A DNA stretch of 64,000 bases from Bacteroidota bacterium (GTDB lineage: Bacteria > Bacteroidota > Bacteroidia > Chitinophagales > JADIYW01): contig JAQBNI010000093.1 in the NCBI GenBank assembly GCA_028288625.1, positions 1-64,000 on the forward strand. The letters run 5' to 3'. The notes beneath the pieces were generated by a model that saw only the letters and a program-made list of their open reading frames with translations, was not told the DNA's origin and did no database searches. Positions within the stretch are counted from its first letter, which is position 1, and each line of letters starts with the position of its first letter. The translations under genes were made by a program, and so were the position numbers. Below are positions 27,197 to 34,883 of the stretch, piece by piece.

Positions 27197-28300
27197 ATGA
27201 TTGGCTATCGTTTTACAGATTATATTCCCATTCTCGATCCTGAGTCGACGAGCTTTGACCAGCTGTTTAATATTTTGCGCCAATTGCTCACGTATACTTC
27301 CGGTGATGTTCGCGAGGCATTGGAATGGATGACAAGCCTGGATAAACAATATAACCTCACGAACAATGAATATGGAATGGGTGATTTTATCCGCGATCTT
27401 GTAGATAAAAATTATCTGCAACAGGAAAATCCCCGAAGCGATAAATTGAAGATGACTTCCAAAATGGAAAAAACAATCCGTCAAAGATCGCTGGAAGATA
27501 TTTTCGGAAAAATAAAAAAATCTAGAAGAGGAAATCACAAATCAAATTTTGGAGGAAACGGCGACGAACCCACAGGTGATATCCGTCCCTACCAGTTTGG
27601 CGATAAACCCGAACAGATCCTGATGACCGAATCGCTTCGCAATGCACAGATCAACAATAATTCGGAAGATTTTTTATTGCAGGAAAGTGATCTTGAAGTA
27701 GTGGAACAGGAATACCAGGCACAATCTTCCACCGTGCTGATGATTGACATTTCGCATTCTATGATCCTATACGGTGAGGACAGGATCACACCTGCAAAGA
27801 AAGTGGCGATGGCTTTATCGGAATTGATCATGACGCGCTATCCGAAAGATACACTGGATGTGATTGTATTTGGAAATGATGCATGGCAGATCCAGGTAAA
27901 AGACTTGCCATATCTTGAAGTGGGTCCATATCATACGAATACCGTGGCAGGGATGGAGCTGGCGATGGATATTTTGCGCAGGAGAAAAAATCAAAACAAG
28001 AATATTTTTATGATCACGGATGGAAAACCGACTTGTTTAAAAGAAGGATTGACTTATTATAAAAATAGTTTCGGGCTCGACAGGAAGATCATCAATAAAT
28101 GTTATAACTATGCAGCACAATGCAGGCGCATCAATATCCCGATCACCACATTTATGATCGCAAAGGATGCATACCTGCAGCAATTTGTTCATGAGTTTAC
28201 AGAAATAAATAAAGGAAAAGCTTTCTACACTTCTTTGGATGGATTAGGTGATTTTATTTTTGAGGATTATGAAAGGAATAAAAAAAGAAGAGTAAGATAA
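27197..28300 (+). CDS. VWA domain protein (ChlD/BatA-like) of a MoxR-linked cassette
   Basis: I place the start at 27197, giving 367 residues from MIGYRFTDYIPILDPE. A longer frame reaches back to 27038 but overlaps the redoxin gene. Residues about 1-110 form a helical region (FDQLFNILRQLL, MTSLDKQYNLTNNEYGMGDF). A basic, disordered stretch follows, then a von Willebrand A domain from about 178. The MIDAS metal site is visible as DISHS (Asp184, Ser186, Ser188), Thr249 in HTNT, and Asp275 in TDGKPT. Such proteins pair with MoxR or magnesium-chelatase AAA+ ATPases. Its stop overlaps the next start in TAATG, so translation is coupled to the ferritin-like protein. Confidence 0.85.
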   Translation: MIGYRFTDYIPILDPESTSFDQLFNILRQLLTYTSGDVREALEWMTSLDKQYNLTNNEYGMGDFIRDLVDKNYLQQENPRSDKLKMTSKMEKTIRQRSLEDIFGKIKKSRRGNHKSNFGGNGDEPTGDIRPYQFGDKPEQILMTESLRNAQINNNSEDFLLQESDLEVVEQEYQAQSSTVLMIDISHSMILYGEDRITPAKKVAMALSELIMTRYPKDTLDVIVFGNDAWQIQVKDLPYLEVGPYHTNTVAGMELAMDILRRRKNQNKNIFMITDGKPTCLKEGLTYYKNSFGLDRKIINKCYNYAAQCRRINIPITTFMIAKDAYLQQFVHEFTEINKGKAFYTSLDGLGDFIFEDYERNKKRRVR

Positions 28301-28833
28301 TGCAATTACAAAAAGAGTTAATCAACCTGCTGCAGCTCGCGCATTCCGCAGAAAAGGCTGCTGCGTATGCTTACCAGGGTCACGCAGGTTCTGTTAATGA
28401 CGCGGGAATAAAAAAAACTATAAAAGTTATTGAAGAGGATGAATGGGAACACCGGGCTGAGGTCCTGAAAATTATGAACGGGTACAACATCCCGGTTTCT
28501 AAATGGTATGAATTCAAATATGCCTTTATCGGAAGGTTAATCAGCAGCAGTTGTTATGTCATTGGTTGGTTTATGCCGATGTACTTTGCGGGAAGATTGG
28601 AAAGTGGAAACGTGAATGAATATTTTATTATGAAAGATCTTTTTAATGCATTGAATATTTATGATCATGATGCAATTCTAACAGAAATGGGATTGAAAGA
28701 AAAGGAGCACGAAGTTTTTTTTCTTGGACAGATCAGGCAGCATAAATTGTTGCCGGTGTTTGAAAAAATATTTAATTGGGGTGCAAATAAAAGCTTTAAT
28801 ACAATTCCGGAAGAAATTGAAAATCCGGTATAA
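28300..28833 (+). CDS. ferritin-like diiron protein
   Basis: The 177-residue helical protein has the spacing of a ferritin-like/COQ7-type four-helix bundle. A Glu lies in the first helix (HSAEKAAAYAYQGH, Glu18), an ExxH in the second (EDEWEHRAE, Glu48 and His51), and an EKEHEVFF motif near residues 142-149 in the last helix. These residues would bind two metal ions. A hydrophobic middle segment (SSCYVIGWFMPMYFAG) suggests membrane contact, as in COQ7/DMQ hydroxylases. It lies between the VWA gene (one-base overlap) and the AAA+ gene (29 bases), which suggests a shared task. The enzymatic activity is unknown. Confidence 0.7.
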   Translation: MQLQKELINLLQLAHSAEKAAAYAYQGHAGSVNDAGIKKTIKVIEEDEWEHRAEVLKIMNGYNIPVSKWYEFKYAFIGRLISSSCYVIGWFMPMYFAGRLESGNVNEYFIMKDLFNALNIYDHDAILTEMGLKEKEHEVFFLGQIRQHKLLPVFEKIFNWGANKSFNTIPEEIENPV

Positions 28834-28862
28834 CAATTTTTAAAAATTGATGTTCAATACAA

Positions 28863-30380
28863 ATGAAGTATCAGAAAATAACAACACTGGGTCAGCTGAA
28901 AAAATCTGGATATAAACCGAAATCCATTAAGCAGGAATTGCGGGATAACCTGGTAGAGCGGCTGAAGTCGCATAAAAAAACATTCGACAAGATCGTAGGA
29001 TTTGATACAACGGTGATTCCAGATGTGGAACGCGCAATTTTATCCAAGCACAATATTTTATTACTGGGTTTGCGCGGACAGGCAAAGACGCGCATGGCGA
29101 GGCAAATGGTGAATTTACTGGATGAATATATTCCGATTGTTGCGGGCAGCGAAATACTGGATGATCCTTTTCAGCCATTGTCAGTTTTTGCAAAAAATTT
29201 AATTGAAATAAATGGAGATGAAACTCCGATTGCCTGGGTGCATCGTGATGAGCGCTTCGGAGAAAAACTGGCAACGCCGGATGTTACTGTAGCGGATCTG
29301 ATTGGCGATGTAGATCCGATAAAAGCAGCAACGCAAAAATTGCATTACGCCGATGAGCGCGTGTTGCATTTTGGCATTATCCCGCGATGTAATCGAAGTA
29401 TTTTTGTCATCAATGAGCTGCCCGATCTTCAGGCACGAATCCAGGTTGCGCTGTTTAATTTACTGGAAGAAGGCGATTTGCAGATCCGAGGATTCAAGCT
29501 CCGTTTTCCATTGGATATTTTATTTGTGTTTACGGCAAACCCGGAAGATTATACAAACCGTGGAAGTATCGTAACGCCTTTAAAAGACAGAATTGAATCG
29601 CAGATCCTTACACATTACCCGAAAACAATCGAAGATGCGAGACAAATCACAGCGCAGGAATCAAAATTATCAAAAGAACAGGTAGAGAATATTGTTGTTC
29701 CTGACTTAGTGAAGGATTTGGTGGAACATATAGCATTTGCTGCACGCGACAGCGAATTTGTAGATGAGAAAAGCGGGGTGTCTGCGCGGTTGACAATTTC
29801 TGCAATGGAAAATTTGGTGAGTACTGCTGAGCGCAGGGCGCTGATGAATAATGAAAAGCAAACGGTCGTGCGGATCTCTGATCTCGCCGGTGTTTTTCCT
29901 GCCATTACCGGAAAAATTGAAATGGTATATGAAGGAGAACAGGAAGGTCCGGTACGCGTTGCGCAGAATATTTTAGACAAAGCGATCCGCAATTTATTTG
30001 TGCAATATTTTCCGAACCCGAGCAAGCCTAAAAAAAGAAAATCACAGCAGGAAGAGGTGCTGGTGTTTAATACGGTGAGAAAATATTTTGAAGACGGAAA
30101 TGTCGTTGATCTGCTCACCGATGTTCCTGAAAAAGAGTATGAAGAAAATTTAGATAAAGTGACCGGCTTACGTGACCTGGTATTAAGTAAAATACAAGGT
30201 GTAAAAAAGATCGAATTGAATATATGGATGGAATTTGTGCTGCATGGCATGGCGGCGTATTCTTTGTTGAGTAAATTCCAGTTGGAACAAGGAAATAAGT
30301 TTACGGATATTACTTCCGCGATGTTCAATTTTGCAAGAGAAGAAGATGTGGATGATGATTTGAAAGAGCTCTTTAAATAA
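28863..30380 (+). CDS. MoxR/magnesium chelatase ChlI-like AAA+ ATPase
   Basis: The 505-residue protein has a AAA+ core. Walker A is GLRGQAKT (Gly69 to Thr76). The segment WVHRDERFGEKLATPDVTVADLIGDVDPIKAA follows, as in ChlI-like proteins. The Walker B position reads FVINELPDL with Asn184-Glu185 where most relatives have Asp-Glu. LFVFTANPEDYTNRG marks sensor 1, and SGVSARLTISAMENLVS marks the lid. The C-terminal 130 residues carry a linker (KPKKRKSQQEE) and a helical domain. With the VWA protein it forms a MoxR-VWA pair of the kind that remodels proteins or inserts metals. The Asp-to-Asn change is the family's unusual point. Confidence 0.85.
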   Translation: MKYQKITTLGQLKKSGYKPKSIKQELRDNLVERLKSHKKTFDKIVGFDTTVIPDVERAILSKHNILLLGLRGQAKTRMARQMVNLLDEYIPIVAGSEILDDPFQPLSVFAKNLIEINGDETPIAWVHRDERFGEKLATPDVTVADLIGDVDPIKAATQKLHYADERVLHFGIIPRCNRSIFVINELPDLQARIQVALFNLLEEGDLQIRGFKLRFPLDILFVFTANPEDYTNRGSIVTPLKDRIESQILTHYPKTIEDARQITAQESKLSKEQVENIVVPDLVKDLVEHIAFAARDSEFVDEKSGVSARLTISAMENLVSTAERRALMNNEKQTVVRISDLAGVFPAITGKIEMVYEGEQEGPVRVAQNILDKAIRNLFVQYFPNPSKPKKRKSQQEEVLVFNTVRKYFEDGNVVDLLTDVPEKEYEENLDKVTGLRDLVLSKIQGVKKIELNIWMEFVLHGMAAYSLLSKFQLEQGNKFTDITSAMFNFAREEDVDDDLKELFK

Positions 30381-30386
30381 TGTTTG

Positions 30387-30893
30387 CTATCCCTTCAGTA
30401 ACGCTTGCTTTATTTTACTATCCTTCGGTTTTTTTCCGACATACATATTGAAAATAGTTTCTGCGAATAATTTACCATCCTTATTAGAATAAATTTCTCT
30501 TTCATTCTTATAAAGTTTCAACTCCCCGGACGGCGAGTAATAGATGTCGATCGTGTCTTTATACTGCACGCCCGATTTTTCAATTACACTTCTCATTTCC
30601 TCTAAAGGTTTCTGCTGTTGGTGATATAAATTGCCGAGACCTTCCTTCATCCCGTTCTGAATATTCTCGCTCACTGCTTTTGAAGTTGCGAGCGGTGTAA
30701 TGATCTGCATACGTAAGCTTCTTTCCACCTTGCTTTCTATCGCAGTTTTTTCATCACGGATCGGCGTTTCTGAATAAAGCGAAATAATATAAGTTTGAAT
30801 AAAAAATTTGGTGCGGATGGCAGCTCCGTTTAAAGTCAGTTCTTTATTATTTAAGCTGATCTTTTGCGGCAATTCGATTCCTGCAAGTTTCAT
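30387..30893 (-). CDS. chalcone isomerase-like fold protein
   Basis: The 168-residue protein matches the bacterial chalcone-isomerase-like family: MKLAGIELPQKISLNNKELTLNG, then AIRTKFFIQTYIISLYS, a middle SVEN-type segment (SKAVSENIQNGM) and a late GELKLYKNEREIYSN turn. These proteins share the CHI open beta-sandwich and are thought to bind fatty acids or other small hydrophobic ligands, not to make flavonoids. No signal peptide is visible in the chosen frame. It converges with the AAA+ gene six bases away. Confidence 0.8.
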   Translation of the reverse strand: MKLAGIELPQKISLNNKELTLNGAAIRTKFFIQTYIISLYSETPIRDEKTAIESKVERSLRMQIITPLATSKAVSENIQNGMKEGLGNLYHQQQKPLEEMRSVIEKSGVQYKDTIDIYYSPSGELKLYKNEREIYSNKDGKLFAETIFNMYVGKKPKDSKIKQALLKG

Positions 30894-30925
30894 AGTTTAT
30901 TTTTTTATAATTTCATTTCAATGTG

Positions 30926-30968
30926 GCCGCCTTGCGGCAATATTCCAGCGGACAAGTATGCCGCTGGA
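30926..30968. repeat. two adjacent GC-rich hairpins
   Basis: The first has arms GCCGC (30926-30930) and GCGGC (30934-30938) with a CTT loop. The second has perfect eight-base arms, 30944-30951 and 30961-30968 (TCCAGCGG/CCGCTGGA), with a nine-base loop. They sit between the broken GNAT gene and the chalcone-isomerase-like gene and are much more GC-rich than their surroundings. There is no T-run, so this looks more like a REP-type element than a terminator. Confidence 0.6.
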
Positions 30969-30975
30969 GCATCTT

Positions 30976-31531
30976 TCATAATTTTGATCTAACAATTACT
31001 TTTCGTTCGCTTGGTCGCGCAACTTCTTTAAACCCTGCTTTAAGATAGGCGTTTAAAGTACCTGTAAAGATGAATGGCGCCGGCGATTCTTTTTCTACAT
31101 TATTCGGGTAACCTTCTATCCACTTTGCGCCTTGTTGCTTTGTATATTTTTTGGCGAATTTCAACAACTCAACAGAATACCCTTTTCTCCTGTATTCCTT
31201 CGCAATAAAAAAACAGGTAACAGACCACACAGGCAGTTCATCGATGCGTTTCATCGTTCTTGTCTTTTCCAGCTGCGGATAATTTTCCCGCGGTTCCCAG
31301 CACACCATCCCACCGCTTTTTCACCTTCATACAATAATATTCCCGTGATAGTTTTTTTTCAGCGATCGATCTGATCAGTTTTTTATTTCCGTCGCCTTTA
31401 TTAGCCGCAAAATCTTTCCTTCCCAATTTCCACCACATGCACCAGCATCCGCCGCACGCGCCGTTGCTGCCGAAAAGAATTTCAAAATCTTTCCAGGTTT
31501 CTTTTGTCAGCGGCTTATAAGAAGTTTTCAT
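30976..31531 (-). pseudogene. GNAT N-acetyltransferase broken by two frameshifts
   Basis: The gene reads as one GNAT-like protein of about 185 residues only if two -1 shifts are allowed. Frame one runs from the ATG at 31531 (MKTSYKPLTKETW, GACGGCWCMWWKLGRKDF) to the end of an A8 run (31352-31359). Frame two then gives TITGILLYEGEKAVGWCA up to about 31298. Frame three continues from EPRENYPQLEKTRTMKR through WSVTCFFIAKEYRRKGYSVELL (acetyl-CoA site) to the stop at 30976. Each piece matches its family neighbours in order. One missing base at the A8 run and one at the GGG at 31296-31298 would restore the frame. It follows tdk at once. Confidence 0.8.
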
Positions 31532-31532
31532 T

Positions 31533-32111
31533 TTATTTAATTTCACTTCCTTTTCGGAAACATTCCCTGCAACGCGGTTCATACGTTTCTTTTTCTCCCA
31601 GCAAAACCTTCGTATCGCTTTCCACCAATCGGTACGAATGATTCGCCAGCGCGCCGCATCGCACACAGATCGCATGCACCTTTGTAATGTATTCAGCGCG
31701 TGCAAGTAATGCAGGAACAGGACCAAATGGATTACCTAAATAATCCATATCTAATCCGGCGACGATTACGCGAATGCCTTTATTTGCTAATGTTTCGCAT
31801 ACTTCCGGCAATCCCTCATCAAAAAACTGCGCCTCATCCACGCCAACAACATCAACATCGCTGGAAAGCAATAAAATATTTTGCGAACTGCTTACCGGCG
31901 TGCTTAAGATCGTATTTGAATCATGCGAGACAACATGCGTTTCATGATAACGCGTATCGATCATCGGTTTAAAAATTTCTACATTTAAATTCGCGATTTT
32001 TGCGCGTTTTAATCTGCGAATTAATTCTTCGGTCTTTCCTGAAAACATAGAACCGCATATCACTTCGATCCACCCTATTTTAGACTTATTAACATTTGGT
32101 TCTAAAAACAT
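31533..32111 (-). CDS. tdk: thymidine kinase
   Basis: The 192-residue enzyme phosphorylates thymidine with ATP for nucleotide salvage. It is of the type II (TK1-like) family. The P-loop is [11 protein letters not shown] near residue 21, and the Walker B-like DEAQFFDE is near residues 94-101. The lasso/zinc region has [14 protein letters not shown] and a final YEPRCRECF, giving four zinc-binding cysteines. Length is normal. It sits just upstream of the broken GNAT gene on the same strand. Confidence 0.95.
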   Translation of the reverse strand: MFLEPNVNKSKIGWIEVICGSMFSGKTEELIRRLKRAKIANLNVEIFKPMIDTRYHETHVVSHDSNTILSTPVSSSQNILLLSSDVDVVGVDEAQFFDEGLPEVCETLANKGIRVIVAGLDMDYLGNPFGPVPALLARAEYITKVHAICVRCGALANHSYRLVESDTKVLLGEKETYEPRCRECFRKGSEIK

Positions 32112-32162
32112 TTATAAACTTTAAGTTTTACCTTTTAATTTCGGGACAAATTACTAAAACAG

Positions 32163-33539
32163 ATGGAAATAAGGAACGCTTTGCAGAAAATTGAGAACTA
32201 TTTGACCGTAGTTTCTAACCTCAATAAGACGATCTTGTCTGAAGGTACAATGTCACGCGATGAATTATTGTTGATGAAAAAATATCTGTACACAAGTATA
32301 GATAGAATTGAAGATATAGAGCGCCTTTTAATTATTGACCGCAAAGATGAAAAATCATTTACACCAACTGAAACGATTATAGAAAGTTATGTTCCGCCAA
32401 AAGCGAAAGAGATCGTGGAAGTGCCGGAAAATACACATATAGAAGAAGCAGAGGCTACTTTAAGCAGCCCGGAAATATTGGAAGTAGAAGCTGCACTCGA
32501 AGAGATTCATGCAGAAATTGAAAAGGAAGAATCTGAAGTGGTTGGTGAAATTGATCAGGTAAAAACACCTGAAGAAAATATTGAAGTTGAAATGCTGCAA
32601 GCTCCGGTAATGGAAGAAGAAGTTGAAAAGGAAGAAACGCAAATTTCTACTTTTGAGATTTTACCGGTTATCGAAAATATTATTACGGAAGATTTCGCGG
32701 TTGACAATATTATCACTGAAGATTTTGCAGTTGATAATATTATTACGGAAGATTTTGCAGTGGATGAATTAAAGCAAACAGAATTAATTCCTGCACCGGA
32801 AATTAAAGCAGAAGAAAAGCCTCTTGTCGTTAATGAAGTGAAAGAAGAAGTTAGAGAAATTCCTTTCATTAATAAAATTGAAAAAGACGAAGAAACAATT
32901 GCTGCAAAATTCGGTGAAAATAAATCCCTGACATTTGCAGAGGAAATGGCAAATAAGAAAAGCGAAACTTCATTTTTTGAACAGTTTAAGGAAAAGTTAG
33001 CGACAGTAACACAGCCTCAGCTCTTTGAAATGTTTGATGATCATAAAGAAGAGTTACATGAAACATTTTCTTCACCGGAACCTTTAACCAACAATTTTGA
33101 AAAGAACACCGGTTATGCTAATGAAACAGTTTTAGTAGCAGAAAAAGAGGTGGAAACTATAGTAGAGCACCTGACGCCGTCTTCTTTAAATGACATTTTC
33201 AAACCTCAGACAGTAGTTGAAAAACCGCAACCAATTTTAGAAAAGCCGGTTGTGGTTCCTGAAGTAAAGTCGCAAACAGTTGTTGAAAATGTAAATGCAA
33301 AGATCAGCAAAACATTTAGTGAGTCGATTGCTTTAAATGATAAGTTTATTTTTGTGCGTGAATTGTTTGGTAATCAGTTTGCTGAATATGAAAATGGGTT
33401 AAAGCAATTGGATGCATTAAGCTCGTTTTCTGCTGCAGAAAGCTATTGTAGAGAGAACCTGTGGAATAAATTTAAATGGAATGAAAAGCCAGTTGCGGTG
33501 GATCGCTTTATGGAGTTATTACAAAAAAGATTTGATTGA
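32163..33539 (+). CDS. acidic repeat-containing hypothetical protein
   Basis: This 458-residue protein starts with a short helical domain (MEIRNALQKIENYLTVVSNLNK). A long, Glu/Val/Ile-rich, low-complexity middle follows (about 70-380), and then a compact conserved-looking C-terminal domain of some 70 residues (LNDKFIFVRELFGNQFAEYENG to the end, MELLQKRF). The middle contains three exact 10-residue copies of NIITEDFAVD (about residues 172-201). It is probably cytoplasmic, since no signal peptide or membrane helix is present. I do not know its function. It ends at a strong bidirectional terminator shared with waaA. Confidence 0.75.
   Translation: MEIRNALQKIENYLTVVSNLNKTILSEGTMSRDELLLMKKYLYTSIDRIEDIERLLIIDRKDEKSFTPTETIIESYVPPKAKEIVEVPENTHIEEAEATLSSPEILEVEAALEEIHAEIEKEESEVVGEIDQVKTPEENIEVEMLQAPVMEEEVEKEETQISTFEILPVIENIITEDFAVDNIITEDFAVDNIITEDFAVDELKQTELIPAPEIKAEEKPLVVNEVKEEVREIPFINKIEKDEETIAAKFGENKSLTFAEEMANKKSETSFFEQFKEKLATVTQPQLFEMFDDHKEELHETFSSPEPLTNNFEKNTGYANETVLVAEKEVETIVEHLTPSSLNDIFKPQTVVEKPQPILEKPVVVPEVKSQTVVENVNAKISKTFSESIALNDKFIFVRELFGNQFAEYENGLKQLDALSSFSAAESYCRENLWNKFKWNEKPVAVDRFMELLQKRFD
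32676..32765 (+). repeat. three tandem 30-bp in-frame repeats
   Basis: Three near-identical 30-bp units (32676-32705, 32706-32735, 32736-32765) each encode NIITEDFAVD within the acidic protein. The units differ only at synonymous positions, so the protein repeats are exact. This points to recent slippage or selection for the peptide. Confidence 0.9.
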
Positions 33540-33558
33540 GAATCATAAATAGCAATTG

Positions 33559-33590
33559 AACGCTTCCATTTTTGGAAGCGTTTTTTATTT
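33559..33590. terminator. intrinsic terminator between convergent genes
   Basis: A perfect 10-bp stem (AACGCTTCCA, 33559-33568, with TGGAAGCGTT, 33573-33582) and a four-base T loop are followed by a run of T residues. It serves the acidic protein gene on the plus strand. Its T-run overlaps the waaA stop codon. It may also act for waaA on the other strand, where the following sequence is only moderately T-rich. Confidence 0.88.
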
Positions 33591-34760
33591 TAAAATTTCT
33601 GAGACGATTTTTTCCGAACTATTATTTTGCTCATCAAAATAATTTTCAAGCTTCTCTTTAATCACTGTTCGCAATTCGCTGTTATCCAGTAATAATTTTA
33701 TTTTTTCTTCAAACTCACTATAATTACGAATTGGGAAAGCCGTATGAATATTTACCAGGTCAACAGTTTCTTCAAACTTCAAATAGTTCGTTCCGAAAAT
33801 TGTTGGAATGCCGTACACTGCAGCTTCCGAAACATTGTGTACAGTTTTTTCCAGTCCGCCCCCGATAAAAGCAAGATCCGCAAATCGATAAGCATATTTT
33901 AATATTCCCTTTTTATCTAAAAATAATATGCGCGGATTTCTTTCCCCTTCATACTTGCTGTAACGGAAGATCTTTTGTCCAAATATCTTTTCCAGCGTGC
34001 GCTTTCTATCTTTATCATATTCATGCGGTGCAATGATCACTTTTAAATGGAGATACTGCAATTCATTTTTTCTGAAAAATTCTCCCATCATTCGTTCTTC
34101 CTCCTGCCAGCTGCTTCCTAAAATAATTACAAAGCTATTAGCGCAGAAATGTGTCAGTGTGTCGTCTTCAAATTTATATTCGCGGTTTTCACAAACGCGT
34201 TCCAGTTTTGTATTGTATGTTGACGCATCAAATATTTTTGTAAAGAACTTGTAAGCATTGTCCAGATATCTTTGATAGAAATAATTTCGCTCCTGTTTCA
34301 AATTTGAATTCACGAGATATGAAGGAATATTTTTTTCTTTCAAAGTGGAAAGTATATTCCACCATACTTCGTTCCTGATAAATATTGCGAAGAAAGGTTG
34401 AAGAATATTGAGCATTTTTTTTGCATTCGTACGGGTATCTAATGGAAAATAAAAAAAAACATCCGCCAAGCCGGATTGATAATAATGCTCGTAACCGGAT
34501 GGAGAAAAAAAACTTACTGCAATCGCTAAATCAGGTCGCATTTTTCTGATCGCTTCAATTACGGGAATTGCCTGTTCAAATTCGCCTGCGGACGCACAAT
34601 GGATCCAGCAATATGGCTTTTGTTTTGGAACTTTATCTTTTAAGTCTCTGAACCAGTCTTTTCTCACATTTACCCATTTTCGCGCTTTTTCGTTAAAAAA
34701 AGCGGCAAAATGCATGAAAATGCCATAAAAACAGATGAAGAGCGAATAATAAAAAGCCAT
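33585..34760 (-). CDS. waaA: 3-deoxy-D-manno-octulosonic acid (Kdo) transferase
   Basis: The 391-residue GT30 enzyme adds Kdo from CMP-Kdo to lipid A precursor in LPS synthesis, at the inner membrane. It has an N-terminal membrane anchor (MAFYYSLFICFYGIFM). WIHCASAGEFEQAIPVIEA follows, with the catalytic Glu (about residue 62), then AVSFFSPSGYE and PLDTRTNAKKML. Toward the end come IIAPHEYDKDR, FLDKKGIL, and the donor-site region FIGGGLEKTVHNVSEAAVYG with IFGTNYLKFEE. Length is typical. It is divergent from the sugar-dehydrogenase operon across 123 bases. Confidence 0.93.
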   Translation of the reverse strand: MAFYYSLFICFYGIFMHFAAFFNEKARKWVNVRKDWFRDLKDKVPKQKPYCWIHCASAGEFEQAIPVIEAIRKMRPDLAIAVSFFSPSGYEHYYQSGLADVFFYFPLDTRTNAKKMLNILQPFFAIFIRNEVWWNILSTLKEKNIPSYLVNSNLKQERNYFYQRYLDNAYKFFTKIFDASTYNTKLERVCENREYKFEDDTLTHFCANSFVIILGSSWQEEERMMGEFFRKNELQYLHLKVIIAPHEYDKDRKRTLEKIFGQKIFRYSKYEGERNPRILFLDKKGILKYAYRFADLAFIGGGLEKTVHNVSEAAVYGIPTIFGTNYLKFEETVDLVNIHTAFPIRNYSEFEEKIKLLLDNSELRTVIKEKLENYFDEQNNSSEKIVSEILK

Positions 34761-34806
34761 AATTTGGAGAATTAATTAATGGGATGCAACGAAGCGGAAA
34801 TTTAAG

Positions 34807-34814
34807 CAAACTTA
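34807..34814 (-). promoter_or_regulatory. -7 box of waaA
   Basis: The minus strand reads TAAGTTTG, a TAnnTTTG match, 46 bases ahead of the waaA ATG. Together with the plus-strand box at 34859 it marks divergent promoters in this gap. Confidence 0.5.
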
Positions 34815-34858
34815 TTATTTGTTAACCGATTACACTAAAATTAGACCTAAAGTTTTCG

Positions 34859-34866
34859 TATTTTTG
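34859..34866 (+). promoter_or_regulatory. -7 box of the polysaccharide operon
   Basis: TATTTTTG matches TAnnTTTG 17 bases upstream of the sugar-dehydrogenase ATG. The leader would be very short, about ten bases. No -33 TTG is at the right distance. Confidence 0.5.
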
Positions 34867-34883
34867 CTGTTCGGAGAAGTAAA

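Noticed and set aside
29615..30328. 237-residue open frame on the minus strand inside the AAA+ gene
   Set aside because: It lies wholly within a well-supported gene and has Ser/Phe/Cys-rich composition typical of an antisense shadow.
30387..30893. Flavonoid chalcone isomerase
   Set aside because: Bacterial members of this fold are generally not flavonoid enzymes, and no such pathway is present.
32676..32765. Tandem 30-bp units taken as a possible CRISPR array
   Set aside because: They have no spacers and are in-frame coding repeats.
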